Source of the DNA: Sphingobacteriaceae bacterium
GTDB lineage: Bacteria > Bacteroidota > Bacteroidia > Sphingobacteriales > Sphingobacteriaceae
Direction of reading: 5' to 3'
Length of the DNA: 64,000 bases
Assembly (NCBI GenBank): GCA_017745075.1
Contig: JAGIAD010000029.1
Location: 620,001 to 684,000, forward strand
Each line of letters starts with the position of its first letter. Position 1 is the first letter of the stretch. Below the pieces are notes generated by a model that worked only from the letters and a program-made list of their open reading frames with translations, ran no database searches and was not told the DNA's origin. The position numbers were made by a program, and so were the translations under genes. Positions 34,089 through 43,328 of this stretch are shown piece by piece.

Positions 34089-34958
34089 ATGAAATCGACT
34101 ATTAGACAGGTGAAGTTTAAAGCAGGACTTCCTTTGGAAATCGAAGTGATTTCCATTGCAGACACGGTTTCAAAGCATTACGAAACCATCTCCAATCCAC
34201 ACAGGGCAGCATTCTATCACATTTTTTGGGTACAGAAAGGAATGGCCGAGTATCTGGTCGACTTTGCGCCAGTGAAAGTGAAGGCAGGCTCATTCCTCTT
34301 TGTTAACAAAGACCGGGTGCAGGCCTTTGATTGTCAACACCAGCACGAAGGCAAACTTTTACTATTTACCGGCAGTTTCTTTAATAAAACGGCAGAAGAT
34401 GCGAAGTACCTCCATAGCTCTATTCTCTTCAACGACTTTTTAGATATTCCGGTCATTGATGTAAAAACAAATGTTTCATTACAAACCATCTTTGGTGCCA
34501 TTGAAACAGAGTTAACAAAAGACAATGACCCATACCATTACGATCTTTTACATAATCTGCTTCACAATTTGCTTTTATTGTCAGAAAGAGAAAGAAGAAA
34601 ACAAGGCTTCAAGGAATTAACCAAAAGTGCTGACCTCGATTACACCGTTCTATTTAGAGACTTGCTTGCTGCACAATTCAAAACACTTAAATCAGTAAGC
34701 GGATACGCTTCGCAAATGAATATTTCAGAAAAGCGGTTAACCGCCGCCACTACCAAAACAATGAACAAGTCGCCAAAGACCATCATTAATGAAAGGATTA
34801 TGCTGGAAGCAAAACGTTTACTGATACACACCAATCGTTCCATTAAAGAAGTTGGATACGACCTGGGCTTTGAGGAACCTACCAACTTTATCAAATACTT
34901 CCGAAAGCATACAGAAAAGACACCCATTGAGTTCAGAGAAGCCTATTTTATCCGGTAA
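34089..34958 (+). CDS. AraC-family transcriptional regulator
   Basis: A 289-residue regulator. I chose the ATG at 34089 (MKSTIRQVKF) over a TTG two codons earlier. The N-terminal half is a cupin-like sensor domain (about residues 20-110). The C-terminal 100 residues carry the two helix-turn-helix motifs of the family: VSGYASQMNISEKRLTAATT and RSIKEVGYDLGFEEPTNFIK followed by YFRKHTEKTPIEFR. It is directly upstream of the two SnoaL-like lipoprotein genes in the same orientation and may control them. Confidence 0.9.
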   Translation: MKSTIRQVKFKAGLPLEIEVISIADTVSKHYETISNPHRAAFYHIFWVQKGMAEYLVDFAPVKVKAGSFLFVNKDRVQAFDCQHQHEGKLLLFTGSFFNKTAEDAKYLHSSILFNDFLDIPVIDVKTNVSLQTIFGAIETELTKDNDPYHYDLLHNLLHNLLLLSERERRKQGFKELTKSADLDYTVLFRDLLAAQFKTLKSVSGYASQMNISEKRLTAATTKTMNKSPKTIINERIMLEAKRLLIHTNRSIKEVGYDLGFEEPTNFIKYFRKHTEKTPIEFREAYFIR

Positions 34959-35051
34959 GTTCCCAAAAGTATCATTCTTCGTCCCCTTTCTACCTTTCTT
35001 TACCCCTTTTAATAAGTGAATTTTGTACTTGTCAACAAACAAAGAGGCAAA

Positions 35052-35183
35052 ATGAAAAAAGGTATTCTTTCCCTGCTTATTACAAGTGTTTTTATCACTG
35101 ATAAAGCAGTACGGGCAATCCAAAGAAAAGCAGCTTGGAAATTAGTTCATGTTTACTATTTAAATATGCCTGTTATCCATTAA
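35052..35183 (+). pseudogene. Short remnant of a secreted protein gene
   Basis: A 43-residue reading frame starts with a signal-like sequence (MKKGILSLLITSVFITDKAV) and then runs into unrelated residues before a stop. It has a plausible ribosome-binding site (AAAGAGG). Most likely the truncated 5' end of an exported protein gene. It sits between the AraC regulator and the first SnoaL-like gene. Confidence 0.35.
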
Positions 35184-35239
35184 GGTAAGGGCAGGATTTC
35201 TAATCACTATTCAAAAACAAACATTAATATAAAGAAAAG

Positions 35240-36100
35240 ATGAAAATAAAATTCTTAGCAATGGCAACAGTAATAGGCTTTGCATCATGTTCACCTAAAA
35301 TAAAAAACACATCACCAGTAAAAAATACAACTATGAGCACAAAAAAACAGGAGGTCATTAACCTCTTAAAAGCAATTGAGACAGGTGCAGCCGAACCGGC
35401 TGCTATCATTAATCCAAACAAATACACCCAGCACAACTTAGGAGTAGAAGATGGTTTAGCAGGCTTTGGTAAATTGCTTCAGCAACTGCCGAAAGGTTCA
35501 GCCAAGGTAAACACCGTGAGGATATTTGAAGAAGGTAATTATGTATTTGCACACACCGATTACAATTTCTTTGGTCCCAAGATTGGCTTTGACATTTTCC
35601 GATTTGAAGACGGTAAAATCGTTGAGCACTGGGATAATCTACAAACAACCGCAGGGCCTAATCCAAGTGGCCACACCATGACAGACGGAACAAAAGAAGT
35701 AACTGATTTGGATAAAACCGAAGCCAACAAAACATTGGTAAGAAATTTTGTAGATGACATTTTAGTGAACGGCAGAATGGAAAAGTTAGCGGGGTACTTC
35801 AATGGAGATAACTACATTCAGCACAATCCCCAAATTCCTGATCAGCTTTCCGGATTGGGCAAAGCATTGGGTGAGATGGCAAAAGCAGGTATAACCATGA
35901 AGTACGACCAAATTCATAAAGTATTAGGTGAAGGAAACTTTGTACTGGTTGTAAGCGAAGGTCACCTGGGCGGTAAACATTCTTCTTTTTATGACCTGTT
36001 CAGAGTAGAGAATGGTAAGATTGCAGAACATTGGGACACTATCGAAGAAATCCCTGCTAAACAGCAATGGAAGAACAACAACGGGAAGTTTGGATTTTAA
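35240..36100 (+). CDS. Lipoprotein with two SnoaL/NTF2-like domains
   Basis: A 286-residue predicted lipoprotein. The lipobox is GFASC (Cys17). Two tandem NTF2-like folds are visible at about residues 36-135 and 155-280. Each has the typical NKYTQHNL or DNYIQHNP start, a central FVLVVSEGHLGG or YVFAHTDYNFFG strand and an end of the type DIFRFEDGKIVEHWD or DLFRVENGKIAEHWD. These proteins often act as small-molecule binding or isomerase-like enzymes, but the substrate is unknown. It is preceded by the AraC regulator and followed by a second NTF2-like lipoprotein. Confidence 0.85.
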   Translation: MKIKFLAMATVIGFASCSPKIKNTSPVKNTTMSTKKQEVINLLKAIETGAAEPAAIINPNKYTQHNLGVEDGLAGFGKLLQQLPKGSAKVNTVRIFEEGNYVFAHTDYNFFGPKIGFDIFRFEDGKIVEHWDNLQTTAGPNPSGHTMTDGTKEVTDLDKTEANKTLVRNFVDDILVNGRMEKLAGYFNGDNYIQHNPQIPDQLSGLGKALGEMAKAGITMKYDQIHKVLGEGNFVLVVSEGHLGGKHSSFYDLFRVENGKIAEHWDTIEEIPAKQQWKNNNGKFGF

Positions 36101-36137
36101 TCCCCTAAAAAATGTTTTCTCATATAAAATTAAGCAC

Positions 36138-36707
36138 ATGAAAAATATAGCATTTCCTCTATTATTTACAGCCATTACATTTAGTTTAATACTCAATGCC
36201 TGCAATAATAAGCAGTCTTCAAACAATACAAGTGTAGCAAAAACTGATAGTGGCACCATAGAAAACAATGACCAATTAGTGAAGGAGCGATTAAGAAGGT
36301 TTGATAGTCTCGACTTTCAATTTTATAGTAATCAACAATGGGACAGCCTCGCCATTAGTCACGACGAAAATATTAAAGTCCACTATCCTGACGGCACTGT
36401 AACCACAGGTTTATCTCCCGATCACATTAACATGTTAAAACCAATGTTTGTATTTGCTCCAGACACAAAAATTACCTCACATCCTGTCAAGTTTGGAACA
36501 GGTGAATGGACATCAGTAATTGGCGAAATGGAAGGCACGTTTTCCAAGCCTATGCCAATAGGAAATGGGAAAAGCATTCCACCCACACGTAAAAAATTCA
36601 AGTTGCTTATGAATACTGTAGGTCATTGGAAGGATGGCAAAATGATCGAAGAATATTTATTCTGGGATAATCAGTCATTCATGAAGCAAATTGGTGTAGG
36701 TCAATAA
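36138..36707 (+). CDS. NTF2/SnoaL-like lipoprotein
   Basis: A 189-residue predicted lipoprotein. The ATG at 36138 gives a proper signal (MKNIAFPLLFTAITFSLILNAC); a longer reading from 36012 would run through the previous gene. The mature part has an NTF2-like pattern: FYSNQQWDSLAISHDENIKV, a central strand and GHWKDGKMIEEYLFWDN at the end (ester-cyclase or SnoaL type). It lies 37 bp after the tandem-domain lipoprotein, so the two form an operon. A terminator with a TTCG loop follows (36736-36757). Confidence 0.82.
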   Translation: MKNIAFPLLFTAITFSLILNACNNKQSSNNTSVAKTDSGTIENNDQLVKERLRRFDSLDFQFYSNQQWDSLAISHDENIKVHYPDGTVTTGLSPDHINMLKPMFVFAPDTKITSHPVKFGTGEWTSVIGEMEGTFSKPMPIGNGKSIPPTRKKFKLLMNTVGHWKDGKMIEEYLFWDNQSFMKQIGVGQ

Positions 36708-36735
36708 GTAAACCAATTAATGCATATTAGGCGAC

Positions 36736-36757
36736 AAAAGCTACTTCGGTAGCTTTT
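36736..36757 (+). terminator. Intrinsic terminator with TTCG tetraloop
   Basis: AAAAGCTAC TTCG GTAGCTTTTT followed by GTTTTT, 29 bp after the stop of the NTF2-like gene. Confidence 0.85.
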
Positions 36758-36871
36758 TGTTTTTAATGTGCCAAAAGTTGAAACATTAAAGGATGTTGTT
36801 CTCCCTGTAACAATTCCTCAGCTGACGGGAGCCAGCACATCACACTACCGATCTTTTTATTAAAAAAGTAG

Positions 36872-37072
36872 TTAGTGACTATTCATCATTTTAGTTATGT
36901 TTTCACATCTTGATATCACCTTGTTTTTATACAGCTTCTGATAGGCTTTGTATTCCTCTTCCTGGTTCGCATACTCCAGTTGTTGTATTTTTTGCTGTTG
37001 TAATATCTGGCTATTCAATTTCTTAATATTGCTAAGGTCTTTATCAAGAAAAGTTATCCGGTAAGACAGCAA
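36872..37072 (-). pseudogene. Possible fragment of a HlyD-type efflux adaptor
   Basis: A 66-residue frame on the minus strand, mostly coiled coil rich in Gln and Lys. Its part EEEYKAYQKLYKNKVISR resembles the hairpin tip of HlyD-family membrane-fusion proteins (LYxxKVIS-type). No signal anchor or barrel domain is present, and neighbouring frames hold no continuation. It may be a decayed remnant or a chance frame. Confidence 0.3.
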
Positions 37073-37151
37073 CTAATACTAATAAATAATACTTTTAATA
37101 GTTAAATAATTATATTTATAAAATTATGAATACAAAAAATTGCGTTCAAAG

Positions 37152-38591
37152 ATGCCGAGATATTTAAGGATTTTTTTCCCGCTTATTTTTACTTTTTTTT
37201 CCTCAAAAGCCCAGGACTGTAATTGTGGAGACAATTTTAAGTTCGTAGTGGAACGAATAAAAAAAAATTATCCTGGTTATAGTGACAAGGTAAATATCTC
37301 AGACAAAAGCAAATTTGAAAGATTTACAGATAGCCTACAGAGTGAAGCCAATAAAGCTCCTAAATTTCAATGCCTGCCGGTTCTAAGAACATGGCTTTCT
37401 TTCTTTAAGGATAAGCACATTGGTATCACTTACGACGATAGCAGCTATAGTAAGGAACAAATAAGAAGCTATTATGCAAGTGATGAAAAAACTGTTTGGA
37501 CCGATTCATTATTTGCATCTTATTTAAGCAAAAATCGAAGTAGTTTGGACAGTTTGGAAGGCATCTGGAAAGACAATACAGGAGTTTACCAGATTGGTAT
37601 AGTTAAGGAGAATACAAATGATTTTATCGGTTTTATTATTAAGGCTGATGGAGTCCGATGGATGCCTGGGCAAGTTAAATTAAGGATTGTCAAAAAAGAT
37701 AACCAGTATTTTCTAAAATACTTCCGGGCTCTGGATCATTCTCAAAACCAGCTTTCACTTAATAAAACAAAAGATACACTGACTCTCGGGGATGGTGTTG
37801 TCACTTCAAAATGGTATAAACACTCAGTTGCTGCTTCACCGTCGAATAATAGAACCCTGGATAGCGACTCTGGCCCTAAGTTTAAAATTTTGGATGACAA
37901 GACCTATGTATTTGAGATGCCTTCATTTGCTTCACCAGATTATGTGAATGTAATGGACAGCATAATTAAAAAAAATAGCGGTGAAATAGATAAACGTGAT
38001 CATCTAATAATAGACCTTAGAAAAAATTATGGCGGCACAGTACTCGTTTATGACAAATTGATACCATACCTCTATACGAATCCGATTTTAACTGAAGGGG
38101 CAAGAGTGCTGGCCACAGAAGAAAATATTCGGGACTATTATAGTAAGATTCCATCAAATGCTTCCGAGAGCAGGAAAAAGGTTTTGGAAAGAAATCTCAG
38201 CATACTAAAATCACACATTGGTGAGCTTTATCCTTTATATCCCGTGGATACAGTCAGAATGGCTGAGGTGCGAAGTTATCCAAAATTCGTGTCGCTGATC
38301 ATTGACAAAAACACAGCCAGTGCTGCGGAACTTTTCATTCTAAAGGCTAAACAAAGCTCTAAAGTAAAACTCTACGGCACTAATTCTTCTGGTGCCATTG
38401 ATTATCTGGAGGTGGTAAGAACAAAACTGCCGTGTGGTTTTTACAGTTTGGGTTATCCGGCTTGTAAATCCCTGAGGCTCCCTGGCTACCCACTGGATAA
38501 TGTCGGTATTAAGCCAGACATTGAAATTCCGGCGGGCATATCCGACTGGATTGAATTCGTTAAAGCTAACAGGATAAGGAAAGAGCAATGA
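37152..38591 (+). CDS. S41-family peptidase, secreted
   Basis: A 479-residue protein with a signal peptide (about residues 1-20, ending SSKAQ); the ATG at 37152 is preferred over a TTG four codons earlier. The N-terminal part has paired cysteines (DCNCGD). The C-terminal half is a C-terminal-processing (tail-specific) protease fold: FEMPSFASPDYVN, then DLRKNYGGT at about 295 and the nucleophile region IIDKNTASAAELFI at about 385 (Ser in TASAAE). There is no clear PDZ domain, which is common in this lipoprotein-like Bacteroidota subgroup. It is convergent with tRNA-Asp copy 2, separated by a strong stem-loop. Confidence 0.8.
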   Translation: MPRYLRIFFPLIFTFFSSKAQDCNCGDNFKFVVERIKKNYPGYSDKVNISDKSKFERFTDSLQSEANKAPKFQCLPVLRTWLSFFKDKHIGITYDDSSYSKEQIRSYYASDEKTVWTDSLFASYLSKNRSSLDSLEGIWKDNTGVYQIGIVKENTNDFIGFIIKADGVRWMPGQVKLRIVKKDNQYFLKYFRALDHSQNQLSLNKTKDTLTLGDGVVTSKWYKHSVAASPSNNRTLDSDSGPKFKILDDKTYVFEMPSFASPDYVNVMDSIIKKNSGEIDKRDHLIIDLRKNYGGTVLVYDKLIPYLYTNPILTEGARVLATEENIRDYYSKIPSNASESRKKVLERNLSILKSHIGELYPLYPVDTVRMAEVRSYPKFVSLIIDKNTASAAELFILKAKQSSKVKLYGTNSSGAIDYLEVVRTKLPCGFYSLGYPACKSLRLPGYPLDNVGIKPDIEIPAGISDWIEFVKANRIRKEQ

Positions 38592-38637
38592 AGAAAAAGT
38601 AGGATCAAGCGGGATTGTTTCCACAACCTATAAAAAC

Positions 38638-38673
38638 AAAACAGCCTTAGTTTTTTCAAACTAAGGCTGTTTT
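38638..38673. terminator. Bidirectional terminator
   Basis: AAAACAGCCTTAGTTT/AAACTAAGGCTGTTTT stem-loop between the S41 peptidase gene and tRNA-Asp copy 2, with T-runs on both sides. Confidence 0.85.
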
Positions 38674-38675
38674 TG

Positions 38676-38749
38676 CGGAATGGACGGGACTCGAACCCGC
38701 GACCCCATGCGTGACAGGCATGTATTCTAACCAGCTGAACTACCACTCC
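38676..38749 (-). tRNA. tRNA-Asp (GTC), copy 2
   Basis: Identical in all 74 positions to the tRNA-Asp at 31821-31894. About 60 bp of 5' flank are also nearly identical, including the TATATTTG promoter box (38796-38803) and a short GAACCTC...GAGGTT stem. The two copies are direct repeats 6855 bp apart. Confidence 0.95.
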
Positions 38750-38852
38750 TCTTGTTCTTCTTTAAAGTTCGAACCTCTTGTCTCTTTCGAGGTTGCAAAT
38801 ATAGAGACTATATCTTAATTCGCAAATTTTTTTTTAAAATATATTTAACTGC

Positions 38853-39926
38853 TTAACTGGCAGCACCTTCCTGCATCTTTTCTGCATTTTCGGCAAACTG
38901 AAGCGCATCAATAATCTCCTGGATATCGCCATCCATAATGCTTGGCAGGTTGTACATGGTTAGACCGATACGGTGCTCGGTAACCCGGCCTTGTGGATAA
39001 TTATAAGTCCTGATCTTGGCCGAACGGTCGCCGGTCGAAACCATGGTTTTACGCTTGGCCGCAATGTCGCCGTTCTTTTTCTGCAATTCAATATCATAAA
39101 GTTTACTGCGCAGCATTTCCATGGCAATAATACGGTTACCCAATTGCGAACGTTCACGCTGGCATACCACTACAATTCCCGATGGTTTGTGCGTTAACTG
39201 CACTTTGGTTTCCACCTTATTTACGTTCTGTCCGCCAGCACCTCCCGAACGCGAAGTTTGTAGTTCGATATCGGCAGGGTTAATATAAAGGTCAATTTCT
39301 TCTGCTTCGGGCAATACCGCCACAGATGCCGCAGAGGTATGCACACGGCCCTGGGTTTCAGTGTCAGGTACACGTTGCACGCGATGTACACCACTTTCGT
39401 ACTTTAACTGACCATAAACATCCTCACCGCTCACCTTTAAAATTACCTCTTTGTAGCCACCTGCCGTACCTTCAGTTACATCAACCACCTCAACGCTCCA
39501 GCCCTTAGTTTCGAAATAACGGGTATACATGCGGTATAAATCGCCGGCAAATAAAGCGGCTTCATCGCCGCCCGTACCGCCGCGGATTTCAAATACGGCG
39601 TTTTTGGCATCTTCAGGGTCTTTAGGGATCAACATCAGGCGGATATTGCTTTCCATTTCTTCCTGCTGTTTGAGCAAAAGTTCCAGTTCCTCTTTTGCCA
39701 TTTCACGCAATTCAATATCCTTTTCAGTTGCTAAGATCTCTTTATTTGCCTCGATGTTGCTCATCACATTTTTGTAGATCTTGTACTCATCTACAATCTT
39801 GCCTAAGTCTTTATATTCTTTATTTAAAGCCGCAAAACGTTTCATATCCTGGATTACATCCGGATTGCTCAACGATTCTTCCACATCTTCCCAACGCAGC
39901 TTTATAGCTTCTAATTTATCTAACAT
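38853..39926 (-). CDS. prfA: Peptide chain release factor 1
   Basis: A 357-residue translation release factor recognising UAA and UAG. The catalytic GGQ is in SGGAGGQNVNKVETKVQLTH (about residues 229-248). The codon-recognition region around residues 185-195 (HRVQRVPDTETQGRVHTSA) is of the RF1 type, with PDTETQGR in place of the RF2 SPF pattern. Length is normal. It is a core gene, so the window is chromosomal from here on. It is transcribed toward tRNA-Asp copy 2. Confidence 0.95.
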   Translation of the reverse strand: MLDKLEAIKLRWEDVEESLSNPDVIQDMKRFAALNKEYKDLGKIVDEYKIYKNVMSNIEANKEILATEKDIELREMAKEELELLLKQQEEMESNIRLMLIPKDPEDAKNAVFEIRGGTGGDEAALFAGDLYRMYTRYFETKGWSVEVVDVTEGTAGGYKEVILKVSGEDVYGQLKYESGVHRVQRVPDTETQGRVHTSAASVAVLPEAEEIDLYINPADIELQTSRSGGAGGQNVNKVETKVQLTHKPSGIVVVCQRERSQLGNRIIAMEMLRSKLYDIELQKKNGDIAAKRKTMVSTGDRSAKIRTYNYPQGRVTEHRIGLTMYNLPSIMDGDIQEIIDALQFAENAEKMQEGAAS

Positions 39927-40110
39927 ATTTATTCTTGTTGAAATTTCCCAACAGTTGGAATAGCCCCAAAAATTCAGGAAAATGCAAAAATAAGGAAAAA
40001 AGCTGAATTAGTTTGTTTACGATTAAAGGTTAACTGTTCGAATCGGTTAGACGTAAATTAGATGAACTCCGGTTTCATCAGAAAATGAAATCCCAGGTGT
40101 CGATGGCGGT
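39927..40110. other. Intergenic region before the tandem repeat
   Basis: About 180 bp upstream of prfA; no gene seen. The promoter of prfA should lie here but no clear TAnnTTTG box was fixed. Confidence 0.5.
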
Positions 40111-40835
40111 GTACCTTAGGCGCTATGCAACCTCAAATAGCAGCAGAAACCAACGTAACTAAACGGGATTGAAGTGACAGCTCCCGGTTTTCCCTTTAAA
40201 ATCGGGACTATAACGAAAAGCCCGACTGACATTAAATTAAGCTTCAGGTTTTGCTTTCTAAAAAAAGGAAACAAGTATATCGCTGAAAAGTAGATTTAAA
40301 AGAAAAATATTAATGGTTTTGGAAATGGACAGTTCCGCTCTCTTGGCAGCCTGCAGCCCCGCTATCACTTCAAGTCCTCGCTGCACTGCGGGCTTTCCGT
40401 TTTATCGGGTTTATGAACAAAGAGCAGTGTACCTTAGGCTCCATGCAACCCACAATAGCCGCAGAAACCAATGTACTTAAACGGGATTGAAGTGACAGCT
40501 CCCGATTTTCCTTTAAAATCGGGACTATAACGAAAAGCCCGACCGACGTTAAATTAAGCTTCAGGTTTTGCTTTCCAAAAAAAGGCAACAAGTATATCGC
40601 TGAAAAATAGATTTAAAAGAAAAACATTTAATGGTTTTTGGAAATGGACAGTTCTGTTCCCGTGGCAGCCTGTAGTCCCGCTATCACTTCAAGTCCTCGC
40701 TGCACTGCGGGCTTTCCGTTTTATCGGGTTTATGAACAAAGGGCGGTGTACCTTAGGCTCCATGTAACCCTAGATAGCAGCAGAAACCAATGCGTCTAAA
40801 CAGACGTTAAATCTCAGGCTTTGCTTTCTTAAAAG
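40111..40835. repeat. 318-bp tandem repeat, two full and one partial copy
   Basis: Units start with GTACCTTAGG at 40111, 40429 and 40748 (periods 318 and 319). Each full unit contains GAAGTGACAGC (40171-40181 in unit 1) and, about 180 bp later, GCTATCACTTC (40361-40371), an 11-bp near-perfect inverted repeat. Unit 3 (to about 40830) lacks the middle of the unit, so the hairpin arms are lost there. No protein-coding frame is conserved between the units. Confidence 0.85.
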
Positions 40836-41585
40836 TTAAGTCCCGGTGTTATAATACTTCAATTTTAAATCATGCCCGTCAAATACCCCGTAAGAATTAT
40901 AGTTGAGCCATTCGCCTATATTTACATACCTGCTGCCATTACCCAAATCTATATCGAGTGGCAGATGCCTGTGCCCAAAAATAAAGAAATCGAAATGTGC
41001 TTTCTGCAACTGTTCTTTGGCATAAATAGCCAGCCATTCTTTATCCTCGCCTAAAAACACCTCCTTTTCGGTCTGCGCCGCCCTGCTCCCCCTACTCCAT
41101 TTATTGGCAATACCAATGCCCAGATTAGGGTGTAAACGTGCAAACAGCCATTGGCAAACCTTACTTCTGAAAATCTTCCTTAAAAATTTATATTGATGAT
41201 CGCCCGGCCCCAAACCATCGCCATGGTGCAGGTAAAACTTCTTTCCACCGCGTTCAATAATCAGTTCATCGCTGACGATTTCCATCCCGATTTCCTGAGT
41301 AAAATAACTGCGTACCCACATATCGTGGTTTCCCTTAAAAAAGTAGATTTTTATTCCTGCATCGGCCATAGATGCCAACTTTCCTTGCAAACGGATAAAG
41401 CCTTTCGGTACCACAGTAGCATATTCGAACCAAAAATCGAAAACATCACCCATTAAAAAGAGTTCGCTACAATCTGGTTCAATAAAATTTAACCAACTTA
41501 CAATACGTGTTTCGCGTGCGCGGCTTTCGGCATAGCCGGGCGTACCTAAATGGAAATCGGAAGCGAAATAAATCTTTTTTGCCAT
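40836..41585 (-). CDS. lpxH: UDP-2,3-diacylglucosamine diphosphatase-like (LpxH-type)
   Basis: A 249-residue calcineurin-like metallophosphoesterase. Metal-binding motifs are DFHLG (residues 10-14), GDVFDFW (about 45-51), GNHDMW (about 83-88) and GHRHLPL (about 206-212). This pattern and length fit LpxH, which removes UMP from UDP-2,3-diacylglucosamine in lipid A synthesis at the cytoplasmic membrane. Many Bacteroidota proteins of this family lack experimental proof. It is a single gene between the tandem repeat and the SusC/SusD operon terminator. Confidence 0.85.
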   Translation of the reverse strand: MAKKIYFASDFHLGTPGYAESRARETRIVSWLNFIEPDCSELFLMGDVFDFWFEYATVVPKGFIRLQGKLASMADAGIKIYFFKGNHDMWVRSYFTQEIGMEIVSDELIIERGGKKFYLHHGDGLGPGDHQYKFLRKIFRSKVCQWLFARLHPNLGIGIANKWSRGSRAAQTEKEVFLGEDKEWLAIYAKEQLQKAHFDFFIFGHRHLPLDIDLGNGSRYVNIGEWLNYNSYGVFDGHDLKLKYYNTGT

Positions 41586-41719
41586 GGATTTTCAAAGGTA
41601 AGGGAAAAAGCTTAAAGACTAAAGGAGAAAGACCAAAGCATGGTAGCCTGTGTAATCTCGAAATCTGTGAATCAAATCCGAAGAGAAAGATCAGAACAGA
41701 TTAGCAACAGCACAAAAAA

Positions 41720-41745
41720 GGGACAATCTCCTCTGAGATTGTCCC
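41720..41745 (-). terminator. Terminator of the SusC/SusD operon
   Basis: GGGACAATCTC CTCT GAGATTGTCCC, an 11-bp stem, followed on the minus strand by a T-run. It lies 26 bp past the SusD stop. Confidence 0.85.
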
Positions 41746-41770
41746 TTGATATTTAATTTATCTAATTATA

Positions 41771-43309
41771 TTATGGATTAAAAGCACCATTATAATCTGT
41801 TTCTCTGCTAGGAATAACGATTTTCCAATTATTTGCCTGATTTGGAAGAATGGTTGTTGCTAGAATATTAACAAAATTACCTCCATTAGCAAAGCTTTTT
41901 CTCTCAATCTTATCACCCCATCTCTTTAAATCGAAAAAGTCGAACCCTTCTCCCCAAAGTTCTATGGCCCTGTACAGTTTAATCTCATCAAAAAGCGCAG
42001 TACCGGTTGCAGTACAATTGTAATTGGGATCTCTTAAACTTGTTTTTGTTAAAGTGTTCATTAGCGCCTGGATATCGGAAGCAGGTTTATTTTGGAAATA
42101 TTTTGCCTCAGCTTCAATCAGGATCATTTCTGAACTTCTGAAGTGGTTTAAATTGCCAACACCCGGCATATCCGTTGCAGAGAATTTGAACTGCATGTAA
42201 GGATAAGATCTGGCTGCCGATTGCATGGCAGGATACAGCGCCTTTGCTGCAGCTGTTAAGGCAGCACTCCCTTCACCGGTAGTGGTATTGTATGCTAAAT
42301 TTTTAGGATCCAAAAACAATGCTTTTCTGATATCAGTTGCAGGGATTTTATTATAAAGATCCTTACTCATGTATCTTGGAGTTGAAGTAATTGTTGAGGC
42401 CGTTGAATTATAGGCAATGTAAGCAAAGAAAGAATAAAAAAACAACGTTTCATCTGTTGCTCCGTAGGATCCCCAGATCCATTCGCTGTTTGATGTATTA
42501 AATCCGGTTTTATATTGCGCAACTGTCATTAAAGGAAAACTCTGCCTTGCTTTATTGGCATAATTTTCTGCAGCTGCGTAATCCTGTCTGTTAAGTGCTG
42601 CCCGTGCATAGGTTGCATAAGCCACATTAATATCAGTTAAATAAAACTGTGCAGCAGAACGGGTTTTTCCCGACGCAGTAAATAAATTGATTGCAGTATT
42701 TAAATCACTATAGATTAAATCATAAGTCTGTTTCAAAGTTGACAATGGAATATCACCTGTCGATTCATCAATTCTTAAGACTACTGCTGATGTAGCCCCG
42801 TTGTTGGAGTCAGACCATCTGTTACCATACAATTGCGCCAGCATGGTATAGGCATAAGCCCTAAATGTTAAAGCTTGCGCTTTAATATACTGCTTTTCGC
42901 TTTCAGGGCCACTTGCTGCATCAATTCTATTGATAATGGTATTGGCATTGCCAATAATAGAATAATAGTAATACCATGGATAATACCCATAGGTACTGGT
43001 TGGATTGGCATAAAACTCCATATTAATCGGAATGGAAAAGCCCGGTAAGTTAACACCAAAGTGGTTACCTGCATAATTTCCATAGTACATTTTAATGGTT
43101 CCTTCGCCATTAAAACCTTGGCTCGAAATTTTCTGCTGGGTCATTAACTTGGCTAATCCGTTAACAGCCAATGCCGCGCTGGCAGTAGTGGCAAAAACAG
43201 TACTCGGAGAAGTTGAATTTGTTGGAGCAGTATTTAGATACTCCTTTTTACATGATGCAAATATCGATATGATGATGAGTGCACTAATATATTTATTTAA
43301 AGCTTTCAT
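41771..43309 (-). CDS. SusD/RagB-family outer-membrane lipoprotein
   Basis: A 512-residue surface lipoprotein that captures glycans or peptides for its SusC partner. The lipobox is IFASC (Cys20), followed by KKEYLNTAPT. The middle is built of helical TPR-like segments (ALTFRAYAYTMLAQLYGNRW at about 145-165), and the C-terminus has the family ending with LYRAIELWGEGFDFFDLKRWG (about 460-480). It is encoded 19 bp after the SusC gene. The substrate cannot be read from sequence. Confidence 0.92.
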   Translation of the reverse strand: MKALNKYISALIIISIFASCKKEYLNTAPTNSTSPSTVFATTASAALAVNGLAKLMTQQKISSQGFNGEGTIKMYYGNYAGNHFGVNLPGFSIPINMEFYANPTSTYGYYPWYYYYSIIGNANTIINRIDAASGPESEKQYIKAQALTFRAYAYTMLAQLYGNRWSDSNNGATSAVVLRIDESTGDIPLSTLKQTYDLIYSDLNTAINLFTASGKTRSAAQFYLTDINVAYATYARAALNRQDYAAAENYANKARQSFPLMTVAQYKTGFNTSNSEWIWGSYGATDETLFFYSFFAYIAYNSTASTITSTPRYMSKDLYNKIPATDIRKALFLDPKNLAYNTTTGEGSAALTAAAKALYPAMQSAARSYPYMQFKFSATDMPGVGNLNHFRSSEMILIEAEAKYFQNKPASDIQALMNTLTKTSLRDPNYNCTATGTALFDEIKLYRAIELWGEGFDFFDLKRWGDKIERKSFANGGNFVNILATTILPNQANNWKIVIPSRETDYNGAFNP

Positions 43310-43328
43310 ATAATCTTAATTTTAAATA

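Noticed and set aside
40111..40835. CRISPR array
   Set aside because: The units are 318 bp with no short repeat-spacer pattern, and no cas genes are present.
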